Source: Acidobacteriota bacterium
GTDB taxonomy: Bacteria; Acidobacteriota; Blastocatellia; Pyrinomonadales; Pyrinomonadaceae
Reading direction: 5' to 3'
Assembly (NCBI GenBank): GCA_016716435.1
Contig: JADJWI010000003.1
Coordinates: 186,001-250,000, forward strand
Length of the DNA: 64,000 nucleotides
The notes below the pieces were generated by a model. It saw only the letters and a program-made list of their open reading frames with translations. It had not been told where the DNA came from and made no database searches. Position 1 is the stretch's first letter. Every line of letters begins with the position of its first letter. The position numbers and the translations under genes are program-made. Below, one piece after another: positions 33,785-44,047 of the stretch.

Positions 33785-33938
33785 TCAAGCAGCAACTTTC
33801 TCCACGCGGTTATACACCGTATCCCGCTCGACGGCTTCGAAGCCGGCGTTTTGGATCATGGTGATGATCTCGGCTTTGGTCATTTTCACTTCGCCCTCCG
33901 CGGCGTCGGCGTGGGTGTGGCGCCAGTTATGGTGCCGT
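33785..33938 (-). pseudogene. mqnE 3'-tail copy B
   Basis: Reads 'AAEGEVKMTKAEIITMIQNA' followed by 'GFEAVERDTVYNRVEKVAA' and stop, nearly identical to the mqnE C-terminus. The 5' edge has a small deletion and overlaps the end of the alpha/beta hydrolase gene, which takes its stop codon from it in another frame. Confidence 0.93.
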
Positions 33939-34823
33939 TTCCAAAAGGAAGCGACGTATGGTCGAAACAACATCCTCGAAGACTTTTGGATCCCGAAAGA
34001 AGTAATGGTTAGTGCCGGGCAAAACGATGGCCTGGCCGTGCTTGACCTCCTTGCGGAAGCGTTCGATATTGCTCGACTGATACGGCCTTACGTCGGTCTC
34101 GATCCACTCCTCCATTCGTTTTCGCAAAGCGTCGTCCATCCCGGGACGTCCGGCCCAGTGCTTTTCGACCATTACGTAGAAGCTAAGGGCCGGGGCCTTG
34201 ATCCGGCGATAGTCAGGATCGAATCGATCTCCATACGTGTTGTACTCTTCAAAGATCTTATCCTCTAAGGTCGGGGCCTCAGATGTCTTCTCGGCGATCT
34301 GCCGAGGGGCTCGTGGTTCGGTGGCCAAGAACTGTTCGCGACGGCCATACGCTGCATCTAGGAAAACGAGTTTCAGAGTTCGCTTCGGATACTTGGCGGC
34401 GAACATTAGCATTTCATTGCCGGCAAAGGAATGTCCGATCAGATGCACTTTATTGATCTTCATCTGGTCAATAAATCCCAATAGGTCCTTTGTAAGAGTA
34501 TCGACGTCGTAGCCTTTCTCGGGCTTGTCCGATTCGCCGTGGCCCCGACGGGTCAGCGCCAAAACACGAAACCGATCGGTAAACTTCGGAGCGATCTCGT
34601 CAAAAACGTGAGCCGTATCACCGGCACCGGGGAGAAAGATCAATGCCTCTCCCGTTCCGCCCCAATCCAGATAATGTAGCCGAACGTTCTTGATGGTTAC
34701 ATAGCCGCTCAAGTGAGGCGACTGGTCATCGCCCTTTCCGCCTTGCTGTGCCAAGGTCGTCGAGGCCACCAAAAAGAAGACGGCAAAACTGGTCACTATC
34801 CGCCATGTTCTATGCGTTCTCAT
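33927..34823 (-). CDS. Alpha/beta hydrolase, exported
   Basis: A 298-residue protein with a signal peptide (about 1-25, ending TLAQ) and an alpha/beta hydrolase fold. It has the oxyanion region 'LIFLPGAGDTAHVFDEIAP', nucleophile elbow 'LIGHSFAGNE' with catalytic Ser, and the catalytic His in 'VLPGTNHYFFRDP'. The nucleophile, acid and His are all present, so it is probably an active esterase or lipase-like enzyme of unknown substrate. Its ATG overlaps the stop codon of mqnE tail copy A (ATATGA). Confidence 0.88.
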   Translation of the reverse strand: MRTHRTWRIVTSFAVFFLVASTTLAQQGGKGDDQSPHLSGYVTIKNVRLHYLDWGGTGEALIFLPGAGDTAHVFDEIAPKFTDRFRVLALTRRGHGESDKPEKGYDVDTLTKDLLGFIDQMKINKVHLIGHSFAGNEMLMFAAKYPKRTLKLVFLDAAYGRREQFLATEPRAPRQIAEKTSEAPTLEDKIFEEYNTYGDRFDPDYRRIKAPALSFYVMVEKHWAGRPGMDDALRKRMEEWIETDVRPYQSSNIERFRKEVKHGQAIVLPGTNHYFFRDPKVFEDVVSTIRRFLLETAP

Positions 34824-34996
34824 ATTTTTGCCTTCTCGACCCGGTTGTAGACGGTATCCCTTTCAACTGCTTCGAAGCTGGCGTCTTCGATCATTTCGAT
34901 GATCTCGGCTTTGGTCATTTTCACTTCGCCTTCGGCGGCGTAGGCGTGGGTTAGTTCGCCGCCGTCGGCAATGGTGCCTTCGAGGTCGACCGGGCC
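34821..34996 (-). pseudogene. mqnE 3'-tail copy A (least decayed)
   Basis: An open frame of about 55 codons reading 'VDLEGTIADGGELTHAYAAE', 'GEVKMTKAEIIEMIEDASFE' and 'AVERDTVYNRVEKAKI' then TGA. This matches mqnE from about residue 312 to its stop. It starts about 20 bp after the HicB stop codon and ends at the start of the hydrolase gene. Confidence 0.95.
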
Positions 34997-35017
34997 TGGG
35001 CCACGGCAACACGTCTA

Positions 35018-35233
35018 CTACGCTGCCAAGACTTCGACGTAATCGCTTCTCGACATGGCCGGCGGAATCTGTGCGCCGGATTCGGTCAGGTCTTCGAGGT
35101 GGAATTCAATAGCTTCTTGAATTAGTTGCTTGACCTCTTCCTCAGTTTCGCCGACGGCTACACACCCCGGCAGGTCGGGAACATACGCACCCCAGCTTTC
35201 CTCACCCTTTTCAATTACAACCATGTATCGCAT
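35018..35233 (-). CDS. hicB: HicB-family antitoxin
   Basis: A 71-residue protein with the partial RNase-H-like HicB fold: 'WGAYVPDLPGCVAVGETEEE' and 'IQEAIEFHLEDLTESG'. It follows hicA after 2 bp, the usual toxin-antitoxin order. A C-terminal DNA-binding domain is absent, as in the short HicB class. Confidence 0.92.
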   Translation of the reverse strand: MRYMVVIEKGEESWGAYVPDLPGCVAVGETEEEVKQLIQEAIEFHLEDLTESGAQIPPAMSRSDYVEVLAA

Positions 35234-35235
35234 AA

Positions 35236-35420
35236 CTATTTCTTCAATCCTGCCTGTTTCAAAACACTATTCAATGTTCCGACCGGCATGTCAATACTTT
35301 CTTTACCCGAAACCGTGACCGTTCCAGGTTTTGTTGTGTGGTGAAATTGCCGATGACTGCCACGAGTCCTTACCAGAACCCAGCCATCTTTCTCGATCAA
35401 TTTTATTACATCCTTAACCT

Positions 35421-35424
<4 letters not shown>
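35236..35424 (-). CDS. hicA: HicA-family mRNA interferase toxin
   Basis: A 62-residue double-stranded-RNA-binding-fold toxin with the catalytic His in 'RGSHRQFHH'. The frame begins at a TTG codon overlapping the mqnE TGA stop (TTGA), with a GGAGAA Shine-Dalgarno 9 nt upstream that lies inside the mqnE coding end. It is therefore translationally coupled to mqnE. Confidence 0.92.
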
Positions 35425-36521
<1,097 letters not shown>

Positions 36522-36535
36522 GGTAATGATTGTCC

Positions 36536-37522
36536 TTAGATCAAATTGTTCTCACGTTTATATTCGTCAACTATCCTATTCAAGATTTCGACGCCATTCC
36601 GCGATCGCCGCACGGCTCGGTGTTCCGAGAGCCGCGACCGCAGTCGATGGATCGGGCGGATGAAAGGATGCCGCGACGAATAATGCGATAACTTCGTGTG
36701 TCCGTCAACGATCCGCCGAACCCGCCGGTAGTTTTCGGCTGAGGGCGTAAATTCGCTTTCGTTCTCGGACCTGCGGAAGATGGCCGTGACAACACCGCCG
36801 TCCGCCGACACGACCGACCGGAGCACCGAGAAACCGGCCTTTCTCGCCATTCCTTCAAGCGTGACCGGATTAAAATTGTAAAGGTGGGCCGCGTGGAACC
36901 TATGGAGCGGCGAATAGCACGTTGCTTCGACATTCGGCACCTCGATCACAACGATGCCGTTCTCGGTCAGTGCCTCGCGCAGCCGGCCGAGTGTTGCAAA
37001 TGGATCGTCGAGATGTTCGAAGACATGATGAAGCGTTATCACATCAAGCGATGCGGGGGCCAGTTCCTGCTGCTGGATGAAGCCGCACTCGACCGGCGCG
37101 TTCAGTTTGGTGCGGGCGTAGGCGGCATAGCCCTCGTTCGGCTCGATCCCGATCGCGTTAAAGCCCATTGCACGTAGGAGAAAAACAAACTCGCCGCCGC
37201 CGGCTCCGACATCGAGAATGGTTCTATCTCGGTCGATATGCGGCTTAATGAAACGGAATCGGCTTACGGCGTTCGCCCCGGCCCGATGGACGTGTTTTGG
37301 TTTTGGAGTATATGTGCCCTTGTAGCTGATGCGATAGTCCTTTGAGTAATACTGCTTTATCTCAGCCTCATTCGGCCGCGGGTCGGTCCAGACCAAACCG
37401 CACTGCCGGCAAATGACCGTCCGCAAATAATTCTTGTCGCGGTCTACGGTGCTGAGCTCTTCTGAATCTTCCGAACCGCACAGATTGCATGAGATACTTT
37501 TGGTCGATGAGTCGGTCGGCAT
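36536..37522 (-). CDS. Class I SAM methyltransferase with zinc-ribbon N-terminus
   Basis: A 328-residue protein. The N-terminal zinc ribbon has 'SCNLCGSEDSEEL' and 'VICRQCGLVWTDPRP' (two CxxC), followed by a methyltransferase domain with 'TILDVGAGGGEFVFLLRAMG'. A C-terminal Arg-rich helical extension follows. It resembles SAM methyltransferases of glycan or small-molecule clusters. The acceptor is unknown. It ends 14 bp before mqnE on the same strand, so the two may be co-transcribed. Confidence 0.87.
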   Translation of the reverse strand: MPTDSSTKSISCNLCGSEDSEELSTVDRDKNYLRTVICRQCGLVWTDPRPNEAEIKQYYSKDYRISYKGTYTPKPKHVHRAGANAVSRFRFIKPHIDRDRTILDVGAGGGEFVFLLRAMGFNAIGIEPNEGYAAYARTKLNAPVECGFIQQQELAPASLDVITLHHVFEHLDDPFATLGRLREALTENGIVVIEVPNVEATCYSPLHRFHAAHLYNFNPVTLEGMARKAGFSVLRSVVSADGGVVTAIFRRSENESEFTPSAENYRRVRRIVDGHTKLSHYSSRHPFIRPIHRLRSRLSEHRAVRRSRNGVEILNRIVDEYKRENNLI

Positions 37523-37706
37523 AGGCTTTGACTTGAACGCGGCAATTCGGGTCGCTTTATAACCAAATCATATCAAAAAAGTTGCCGGAGCCCGTCCCGA
37601 TGACAATGGCGAACAAAAAGCGGGCTTGACCGGCCAACCAACTTCGAATATAAGTTTCCGCGGAAATGCTGAACCGAGATCGATATTGTTGCGCAGTATT
37701 CACGAA

Positions 37707-39131
37707 ATGATGTTAGCGAAATACATCAAATTTCTAGCCGTTCTTGTTTGCTTCGGCGTGAGCGTTTTTGGTCAGAGGGCCGAAGCTTGGGCCGCTGAGG
37801 GCACGGATGGCCACGTTCATATCCTGAGCCCCGAACTGATCAGAATATGGAAAGGACTCGGCATTCCGTTCTCGCGGCCGGATGAGTATTACTCGGATAT
37901 TGACGTCATTCTTCGCAACACGAACATTCGCCGGATAGATTTGATCTCGATGGCCCATGTTTATTCGGCGGAAGATTTCGGTGGGTTCAAAAATGAGCGC
38001 GAACTCGTCGAGCGGGAGAATTCATTCGTTGCCGCTGCGCGTGATAAACACCCCAAAAAGACCCGTGCCTTTTGCAGCATTGACCCGCTCCGCGACTACG
38101 CGCTTGCGGAGCTTGAGCGATGCCGGACACAGCTCAAAATGGACGGCATCAAGCTGCACCACAATGCTAACCAGGTTTACCTTACGGTTCCGGCACAACT
38201 GGAAAGGGTCAAGCTTGTCTTCGAGTTCGCGGCGAAGCATAAGTTGCCGATCCTGATGCACTTTGATAACAGCCATCGCCGCTTCGGCAAGCCGGATATT
38301 GACCTGCTGGTCGGGTCGATCCTGAAAGACCTCGGCCCGGTCGAGCTCCGCATCGCCCACTTCGGCACCTCGGGCGGTTTTAGTCAGCGGACTCGTGCGT
38401 TCCTCAATGCCTTTATCGAAAAGTTCAACACATACCCGACGCTCGGGAGACACAAGATCATCTTCGATATCTCTGCCGTCGCGCTCGATAAGGACAGCGA
38501 AGGCGTCCGCAAACTGACCGACGACGAGTTCGCCGTGCTTGCCAGATATATCAGACGGCTCGGGCTCAAGCGCATTTCCTTTGGTACCGATTACCCGCTC
38601 TACACACCGGCCGAATACGAGGCGATCCTTCTCACCCGCGTCGGGCTTACCAAAAAAGAACTGCGGCATATCCTTAGAAATAAATGGGAAAGAACTATGA
38701 AATACAACGTTGCAATTGAAATTGAGAAGCCGGTCGGCGAAGTCGTCGCACTTTTTGACAACGTAGATAATCTCTACAAGTGGATGGAAGGGCTTGAGAG
38801 CTTTGAGCATCTTGAGGGCACGCCTGGCGAAGTTGGAGCAAGGTCGCGGCTTAAGTTCGATATGAATGGCCGAAAGATCGAGATGATCGAGACCATCTCG
38901 GTAAAGGACCTTCCGCGTGAGTTTACCGGCACCTACGAGGCCGACGGAGTCTTCAACATCGTCCGCAATCGCTTTGAACCGCTCGGCGAGGGCCGCACGC
39001 TTTACACCTCCGAAAACGAGTTTCAGTTCAAAGGTTTTATGAAAATCTTCGGCTGGCTGATGCCCGGCATGTTCAGGAAGCAATCGCTGAAATATCTCGA
39101 GGCCTTCAAGCGCTTTGCCGAGAGCAGTTAG
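37707..39131 (+). CDS. Amidohydrolase-SRPBCC fusion protein
   Basis: A 474-residue protein with a signal peptide (about 1-23). A metal-dependent amidohydrolase (amidohydrolase_2-like) follows at about 30-325, with 'TDGHVHIL', 'MHFDNSHR', 'RIAHFG' and 'GTDYPLYTP'. Its end is joined in frame to an SRPBCC (polyketide cyclase-like) domain from Met331 (MKYNVAIEIEKPVGEVVALF) to the end. An exported hydrolase joined to a normally cytoplasmic lipid-binding domain is unusual. The internal ATG at 38697 could give a free SRPBCC protein. The final about 20 codons recur at 41041-41106. Confidence 0.8.
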   Translation: MMLAKYIKFLAVLVCFGVSVFGQRAEAWAAEGTDGHVHILSPELIRIWKGLGIPFSRPDEYYSDIDVILRNTNIRRIDLISMAHVYSAEDFGGFKNERELVERENSFVAAARDKHPKKTRAFCSIDPLRDYALAELERCRTQLKMDGIKLHHNANQVYLTVPAQLERVKLVFEFAAKHKLPILMHFDNSHRRFGKPDIDLLVGSILKDLGPVELRIAHFGTSGGFSQRTRAFLNAFIEKFNTYPTLGRHKIIFDISAVALDKDSEGVRKLTDDEFAVLARYIRRLGLKRISFGTDYPLYTPAEYEAILLTRVGLTKKELRHILRNKWERTMKYNVAIEIEKPVGEVVALFDNVDNLYKWMEGLESFEHLEGTPGEVGARSRLKFDMNGRKIEMIETISVKDLPREFTGTYEADGVFNIVRNRFEPLGEGRTLYTSENEFQFKGFMKIFGWLMPGMFRKQSLKYLEAFKRFAESS

Positions 39132-39304
39132 CCCGCAGTAGCAAGCCTGATGCGAGCGGAGGGCCGGGTGGCCGGCCAGGCGAGACCGTGCGTCGCTTCC
39201 ACTGTTATTCTTAGACCCGTGAGATTTTGGGATTTTGCATTCAATAAGATTGATGATAGAGTTCCGCCCGTTTCACCTATCAAGCTAAAGAGAGGTTCAG
39301 TTAA

Positions 39305-40096
39305 ATGAACGGTCGAAGGAAATTTATCCTTGGCTCGCTTGGCGTTTTGGCAGCCGGCGGAACAGGACTGTGGCTTGGGAAAAATGTGATCCTGCGGAAA
39401 GTGTTGACCTCTTGGTTCGATAACTCAGCGATCGCGCAGACTCTGGCTCCGGCGTTCGACGGCGACTGTGTGCTCACGACCCAGTCAACGGAGGGCCCGT
39501 TTTTCGTTCGATCCGAAATGCGAAAGGACATTCGCGAGGATCGGGCCGGCAAGGAACTGACACTGCGGCTAAAGTTCGCGAACGCGGCGGACTGCCGGCC
39601 GGTCGAGGGAGCAACTGTCGAGATATGGCACTGCGACGCTGAAGGCCGCTACAGCGGCTATCCGGAAGAGCTTTCCCGCGATGCTTTCGGAAGCGGCATT
39701 TTTCTTTTTCAGAATATCAAGGATGGCCACATAACCCCGAAGAACGAGAAACGCTACCTTCGCGGCGCACAGATGACGGATTCTGAAGGTGTATGCGAAT
39801 TCACGACCATCGTCCCCGGCTGGTATGAAGGCCGATGCCCGCACATTCATATGAAGGTATTTGCCGGCGGGAAGGACGTCTTTACAAGCCAGCTTTACTT
39901 CGATGAAACCTTTACGACGCGGACCTACTCCACGTTCGAACCGTACAAGGCACACGGGGATTCGCCATACACACGCAAGAACGATGTTGTGATCGCAGAA
40001 TCGCCGAACGGGCTCACCGGGCTTGTGCTTGATCCGGTCTGGAGCGATACGGGCCCGATCGTCGCAAGTGCGAAGTTCGGGCTTCAGTTGACCTAG
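39305..40096 (+). CDS. Intradiol ring-cleavage dioxygenase, Tat-exported
   Basis: A 263-residue protein with a twin-arginine signal 'GRRKFILGSLGVLAAGG'. The dioxygenase beta-sandwich has the non-haem Fe(III) ligands: Tyr in 'GRYSGYPEE', Tyr and His-x-His in 'WYEGRCPHIHMKV'. It resembles protocatechuate 3,4-dioxygenase family proteins that act outside the cytoplasm in Bacteroidota/Acidobacteriota. The true substrate is unknown. It is the first of two genes lying between the fusion gene and the duplicated tail. Confidence 0.88.
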   Translation: MNGRRKFILGSLGVLAAGGTGLWLGKNVILRKVLTSWFDNSAIAQTLAPAFDGDCVLTTQSTEGPFFVRSEMRKDIREDRAGKELTLRLKFANAADCRPVEGATVEIWHCDAEGRYSGYPEELSRDAFGSGIFLFQNIKDGHITPKNEKRYLRGAQMTDSEGVCEFTTIVPGWYEGRCPHIHMKVFAGGKDVFTSQLYFDETFTTRTYSTFEPYKAHGDSPYTRKNDVVIAESPNGLTGLVLDPVWSDTGPIVASAKFGLQLT

Positions 40097-40355
40097 CCCC
40101 GACTCCCGGGTCTAACCGACACGTTAAGGGAAACGCCGCGATCGATATGAGAAGCGGGTGGGCGAGGTTCTAGCACTTTCCAGCAACCGTCGATGATCTC
40201 GACGAACGATCGAAAGGCCTTGAGGGCCGGACGCTTCGCAGAATGGCAAAACTTGAGTTTTTCCGCTAACGTAACCGGCCCTATATGAAACGGCTTGAAG
40301 CGCGGATAGCTAGTTTCCGGTAAACGCAAGTCCCTATCAGTCAACACGCGTAGGT

Positions 40356-41030
40356 ATGCCTGCAGAACAAACGAGACGATCACCCTTTTTCTTCTACTAC
40401 GCCTGCATTCTATTGTTGGTGGTGACAGGCGGCTTTGGATTCCACGCCTTGATCAAACCGGCAAATCTCCCGCCGGTATCCGAGACTCTCATATTCCACG
40501 CGGTTTTCACGTATTCATGGTATGTCCTTTTTGCGATTCAGACAGGTTTGATCCGCGCGAAAAGACCAGCCTTGCACATGCAACTGGGGAAAATGAGCTT
40601 TGCCTTAGCACTTGGGGTTGTCATAACCGGGATATTGATAAGCATTGCTCATTACCAAAGAAAGCCCGAAGGCCTCGTGTTCATGGGTGGTCTTGTCAAT
40701 ATGGCCAACTTTTCCTTGCTTTACGGATCTGCCGTCTTCATGCGGAACAGATCTGATTGGCACAAACGGCTGATGCTTTTCGCTGGTATTGCTATGATGG
40801 CCCCGGTCTTGGCCCGCGTCGTTCGGGCCGCAGACCTGAATGAATTTGCGGCATTACCCATGTGGCTCCTCTTGATCTTTGTTCCTGCAATTTATGATCT
40901 AACCTCGATCAAAACGGTGCATAAAGCTACCTTATTTGGAATTGCCCTGATCATTGGAGGAATTGTCATCATGATAACCATTGGAATGTCGTCCGCCTGG
41001 GCAACCTTTTTGGAAAACGCACTAGGATGA
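40356..41030 (+). CDS. Integral membrane protein, unknown function
   Basis: A 224-residue protein with about six or seven membrane helices (around 12-33, 44-65, 75-95, 103-120, 130-150, 158-178, 188-210). Motifs include 'HMQLGKMSFALALGVV' and 'DWHKRLMLFAGIA', the latter resembling haem- or quinone-linked membrane families in general style. No named family assigned. It ends 10 bp before the duplicated SRPBCC tail. Confidence 0.7.
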   Translation: MPAEQTRRSPFFFYYACILLLVVTGGFGFHALIKPANLPPVSETLIFHAVFTYSWYVLFAIQTGLIRAKRPALHMQLGKMSFALALGVVITGILISIAHYQRKPEGLVFMGGLVNMANFSLLYGSAVFMRNRSDWHKRLMLFAGIAMMAPVLARVVRAADLNEFAALPMWLLLIFVPAIYDLTSIKTVHKATLFGIALIIGGIVIMITIGMSSAWATFLENALG

Positions 41031-41040
41031 TATCTTGATG

Positions 41041-41106
41041 TCCCAAGTTCGAGAACGATCCATGACATATCTCGAAGCATTCAAGCGATTTGCCGAATCG
41101 CGTTAA
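41041..41106 (+). pseudogene. Duplicated 3' tail of the amidohydrolase-SRPBCC gene
   Basis: Codons reading 'MSQVRERSMTYLEAFKRFAE' then SR and stop match the end of the gene at 37707-39131 ('MFRKQSLKYLEAFKRFAE', then SS and stop). About 20 codons are preserved to the stop, with nothing upstream. Two same-strand genes lie between the intact gene and this tail. Confidence 0.85.
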
Positions 41107-41330
41107 CGGCCGAGGCCGTGCCCACTTTGCCGGATACTTCCGCCCGGCTGATCAGCAACCTCACTGCAATTTAACTACGAACCGGGGAAGGTAACGATGA
41201 GAGCATCAATATCCGGCCATTTCTATGCGCCTCTTTCTGCGCAAGCGAAAATTATCCGGTTTTTATGATTCTGCTCATTTTCTTAAGACCGTTTGTCCGT
41301 TAGGTTTGAATCGATCGCAGGCTAAAAGCA

Positions 41331-41663
41331 ATGAACCACATTACCGAAATCAGCAGGCTGACGTTTGGCAGCGAGCCTGACGAGGGGCATGATCTCCAGC
41401 CCGAGCAACTCTTTGACGGGCCATTTCGTCGGGTGCTGCACATCCGATTGCGGGCAGGAGCGGTGCTCAAGAAACACAAGGCTTCGGAACCGATCACGGT
41501 TTTGTGCCTCGCCGGAAACGGAACATTCCGGGCCGGGCCGGATCTTGAAGATTCGTGCCAATTAACAAAGGGGACGTTGATCACATTGGAAGCCGAGGTC
41601 GAGCACGAAGCCGTGGCCGGGAACGGCCTGCATCTGCTCGTCACAAAATTCAAGGCCGCCTAG
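41331..41663 (+). CDS. Small cupin-like protein
   Basis: A 110-residue single-domain cupin: 'HIRLRAGAVLKKHKASEPIT' and 'GTLITLEAEVEHEAVAGNG'. The metal-binding His/Glu set is incomplete but present in part. It lies 33 bp before the nitric-oxide reductase gene, same strand; such small cupins often precede NO reductase genes in soil bacteria and may be linked to NO sensing or a related role. Confidence 0.72.
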   Translation: MNHITEISRLTFGSEPDEGHDLQPEQLFDGPFRRVLHIRLRAGAVLKKHKASEPITVLCLAGNGTFRAGPDLEDSCQLTKGTLITLEAEVEHEAVAGNGLHLLVTKFKAA

Positions 41664-41695
41664 AAGCGGCCTGTCCGAGCTCAGGAGAAAATTCT

Positions 41696-43936
41696 ATGAA
41701 GAAACTTTGGATCCTTTTTGCGGCAGTGTTCATTTTCTCGTTCAGCATTCTGGGATGGGTCGGCTCTGAGATCTTTCGGCAGGTGCCCCCGATACCGGTC
41801 GAGGTCGTGACATTGGACGGCGAGGTCCTGATCCCGGCCGAGCAGATAATGGACGGCCAGAACGTCTGGCAGGCGATGGGCGGAATGCAGGTCGGATCAA
41901 TATGGGGCCACGGCAGTTATGTCGCGCCGGACTGGACCGCTGACTACCTGCACCGCGAATCCCTTTTCATCCTGAACGAATGGACCCAAGGCCGCTTCGG
42001 GGCGGATGGAAGCTCAATGCCGAGCGAAGAGCGGGCGGCGATGATCCAGCGTCTGACCGATCTGATGCGGAAGAACAAGTATGACCCGGCAACCCAGCGC
42101 CTTACGGTCGATCCGCTCCGGGCGCGGGCATTTGAGCATAATCTCGCGCATTACACCGAGATATTTACGAACGGCAGTGATGACTATGCTATTCAGCGTG
42201 GTGCGCAATCTGATCCTGACCGTCTGCGAAGGTTGAATTCATTCTTCTTCTGGACCGCGTGGGCCTCGGCGGCGAACCGTCCCGACAACGACATCTCATA
42301 TACGAGCAATTTCCCCTCCGAACCCCTGGTCGGAAACATGCCGACCGACAGCTCGATCATTTGGACCGGCGTCAGCGTCATCGCTTTGATCCTAAGCATT
42401 GGTGCGATGGTCTGGTTCTACGCCGGCTGGCACAAAGAAGCGACATCGCCCGACACGCCGGATACTGATCCGTTAATAGGCGAAACGATCACGCCATCGC
42501 AAAAGGCGACCGTGAAATACTTCGTCATCGTCTCGCTGCTGTTTCTACTGCAAATAGTGATGGGCATAATCACGGCGCATTACGGGGTTGAGGGCGGTGG
42601 TTTCTACGGCTTCCCGCTTGCGGATTATCTGCCGTACGTGGTCACACGAACGTGGCACGTTCAGCTTGGCATTTTCTGGATCGCGACGGCGTGGCTCGCG
42701 GCGGGCCTGTTTATCGCACCGTATATCTGCGGATATGAGCCGAAAATCCAGCGGCTCGGCGTCAATCTTTTATTTGGAGCATTGCTGATCGTCGTGCTTG
42801 GCTCGATGGCGGGACAATGGGCAAGCGTGATGCATTTCCTCCCCGGCGATCTTTGGTTCTGGTTCGGCCATCAGGGTTACGAGTACGTCGATCTCGGCCG
42901 CGTTTGGCAAGCGGCCTTGCTGGTCGGCCTTCTGCTTTGGCTCGGCTTGATCGCAAGAAGCGCGATCCCCGCACTTCGTGCCGATGGCAGTCGATCGCTT
43001 GTGGTCCTCTATCTAGTAACGACTGCGGGCATCGCATTCTTTTATGCACCCGGACTTTTTTGGGGAATGCGTTCGCATCTGACGGTCGTCGAATATTGGC
43101 GATGGTGGGTCGTACATCTTTGGGTCGAAGGCTTCTTTGAGGTTTTTGCTACGACTGTTATCGCGTTTCTTTTTGCTCGCTTGGGCGTGATCAAGGCGGA
43201 GCACGCCGCCTTTGCCGCACTGTTTTCGGCGGCGATATACCTGAGCGGCGGTATCATCGGCACGCTTCATCATCTTTATTTTGCAGGCACGCCGACGGTA
43301 GCTATCGCGTTTGGTGCGGTGTTTAGTGCACTTGAGATCGTGCCGCTTGTATTCGTCGGGTATGAGGCGATGGATAACATCCGCCATTCCAAGGCGAGAC
43401 CGTGGCTCGATCAATATAAGTGGATCGTTTACTTTTTTGTCGCGGTCGCCTTCTGGAATCTGGTCGGTGCAGGCGTCTTCGGGTTTATGATAAATCCGCC
43501 GATCGCTCTCTATTATATGCAGGGCCTGAACACGACCGCGGTCCATGCTCACGGTGCGCTTTACGGTGTTTATGGAACGTTGGGACTCGGCTTGCTGTTG
43601 TTCTGTATGCGGGCAATGCAGCCGGAAAGGATCTGGAACACCAAGCTGCTGGCGTTCTCTTTCTGGGCGATCAATATCGGAATGATGCTCGAGATATTGC
43701 TCAGCCTGTTGCCGATCGGTTTGCTTCAGACTTATCAATCGGTCGCGATCGGATATTGGTCGGCACGCAGCCCTGAGTTTATGCAGTCGGACCTGATGTC
43801 GACGCTAAGGTGGATGCGGCTATTTGGCGACACGATCTTTGCGATCGGGGCCATCGCGTTCGTCTGGTTCGCCTTGAAGCTGATGTTCACAAAGGGCAAG
43901 AACGGCACTTCAGAGGTCGTCGACAAGTTGGAGTAG
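41696..43936 (+). CDS. norZ: Quinol-dependent nitric oxide reductase (qNor)
   Basis: A 746-residue membrane protein that reduces two NO to N2O with electrons from quinol. An N-terminal NorC-like extracytoplasmic domain without a haem-c CxxCH motif is fused to a 12-14 helix NorB core. Haem/Fe-B ligands lie in 'RTWHVQLGIFW', 'HLWVEGFFE', 'GTLHHLYFAG' and 'AVHAHGALYG'. The ATG at 41696 has the ribosome-binding site CAGGAG; a longer open frame upstream (to 41555) overlaps the cupin gene and is rejected. Confidence 0.95.
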   Translation: MKKLWILFAAVFIFSFSILGWVGSEIFRQVPPIPVEVVTLDGEVLIPAEQIMDGQNVWQAMGGMQVGSIWGHGSYVAPDWTADYLHRESLFILNEWTQGRFGADGSSMPSEERAAMIQRLTDLMRKNKYDPATQRLTVDPLRARAFEHNLAHYTEIFTNGSDDYAIQRGAQSDPDRLRRLNSFFFWTAWASAANRPDNDISYTSNFPSEPLVGNMPTDSSIIWTGVSVIALILSIGAMVWFYAGWHKEATSPDTPDTDPLIGETITPSQKATVKYFVIVSLLFLLQIVMGIITAHYGVEGGGFYGFPLADYLPYVVTRTWHVQLGIFWIATAWLAAGLFIAPYICGYEPKIQRLGVNLLFGALLIVVLGSMAGQWASVMHFLPGDLWFWFGHQGYEYVDLGRVWQAALLVGLLLWLGLIARSAIPALRADGSRSLVVLYLVTTAGIAFFYAPGLFWGMRSHLTVVEYWRWWVVHLWVEGFFEVFATTVIAFLFARLGVIKAEHAAFAALFSAAIYLSGGIIGTLHHLYFAGTPTVAIAFGAVFSALEIVPLVFVGYEAMDNIRHSKARPWLDQYKWIVYFFVAVAFWNLVGAGVFGFMINPPIALYYMQGLNTTAVHAHGALYGVYGTLGLGLLLFCMRAMQPERIWNTKLLAFSFWAINIGMMLEILLSLLPIGLLQTYQSVAIGYWSARSPEFMQSDLMSTLRWMRLFGDTIFAIGAIAFVWFALKLMFTKGKNGTSEVVDKLE

Positions 43937-44047
43937 CGAACTTACGACCCCGAAACTTTGAATCAAAATGAGCGGCGCCGCCTCGTTGGTGCCGCTCGTA
44001 CTTAGCATAACGGCGGCGCGGCTGCACGTGAGAATCGAATTATCAGA

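Noticed and set aside
40093..40383. Minus-strand 96-codon frame between the dioxygenase and the membrane protein
   Set aside because: No recognisable motif, overlaps both neighbours at its ends, and no ribosome-binding site. Probably non-coding.
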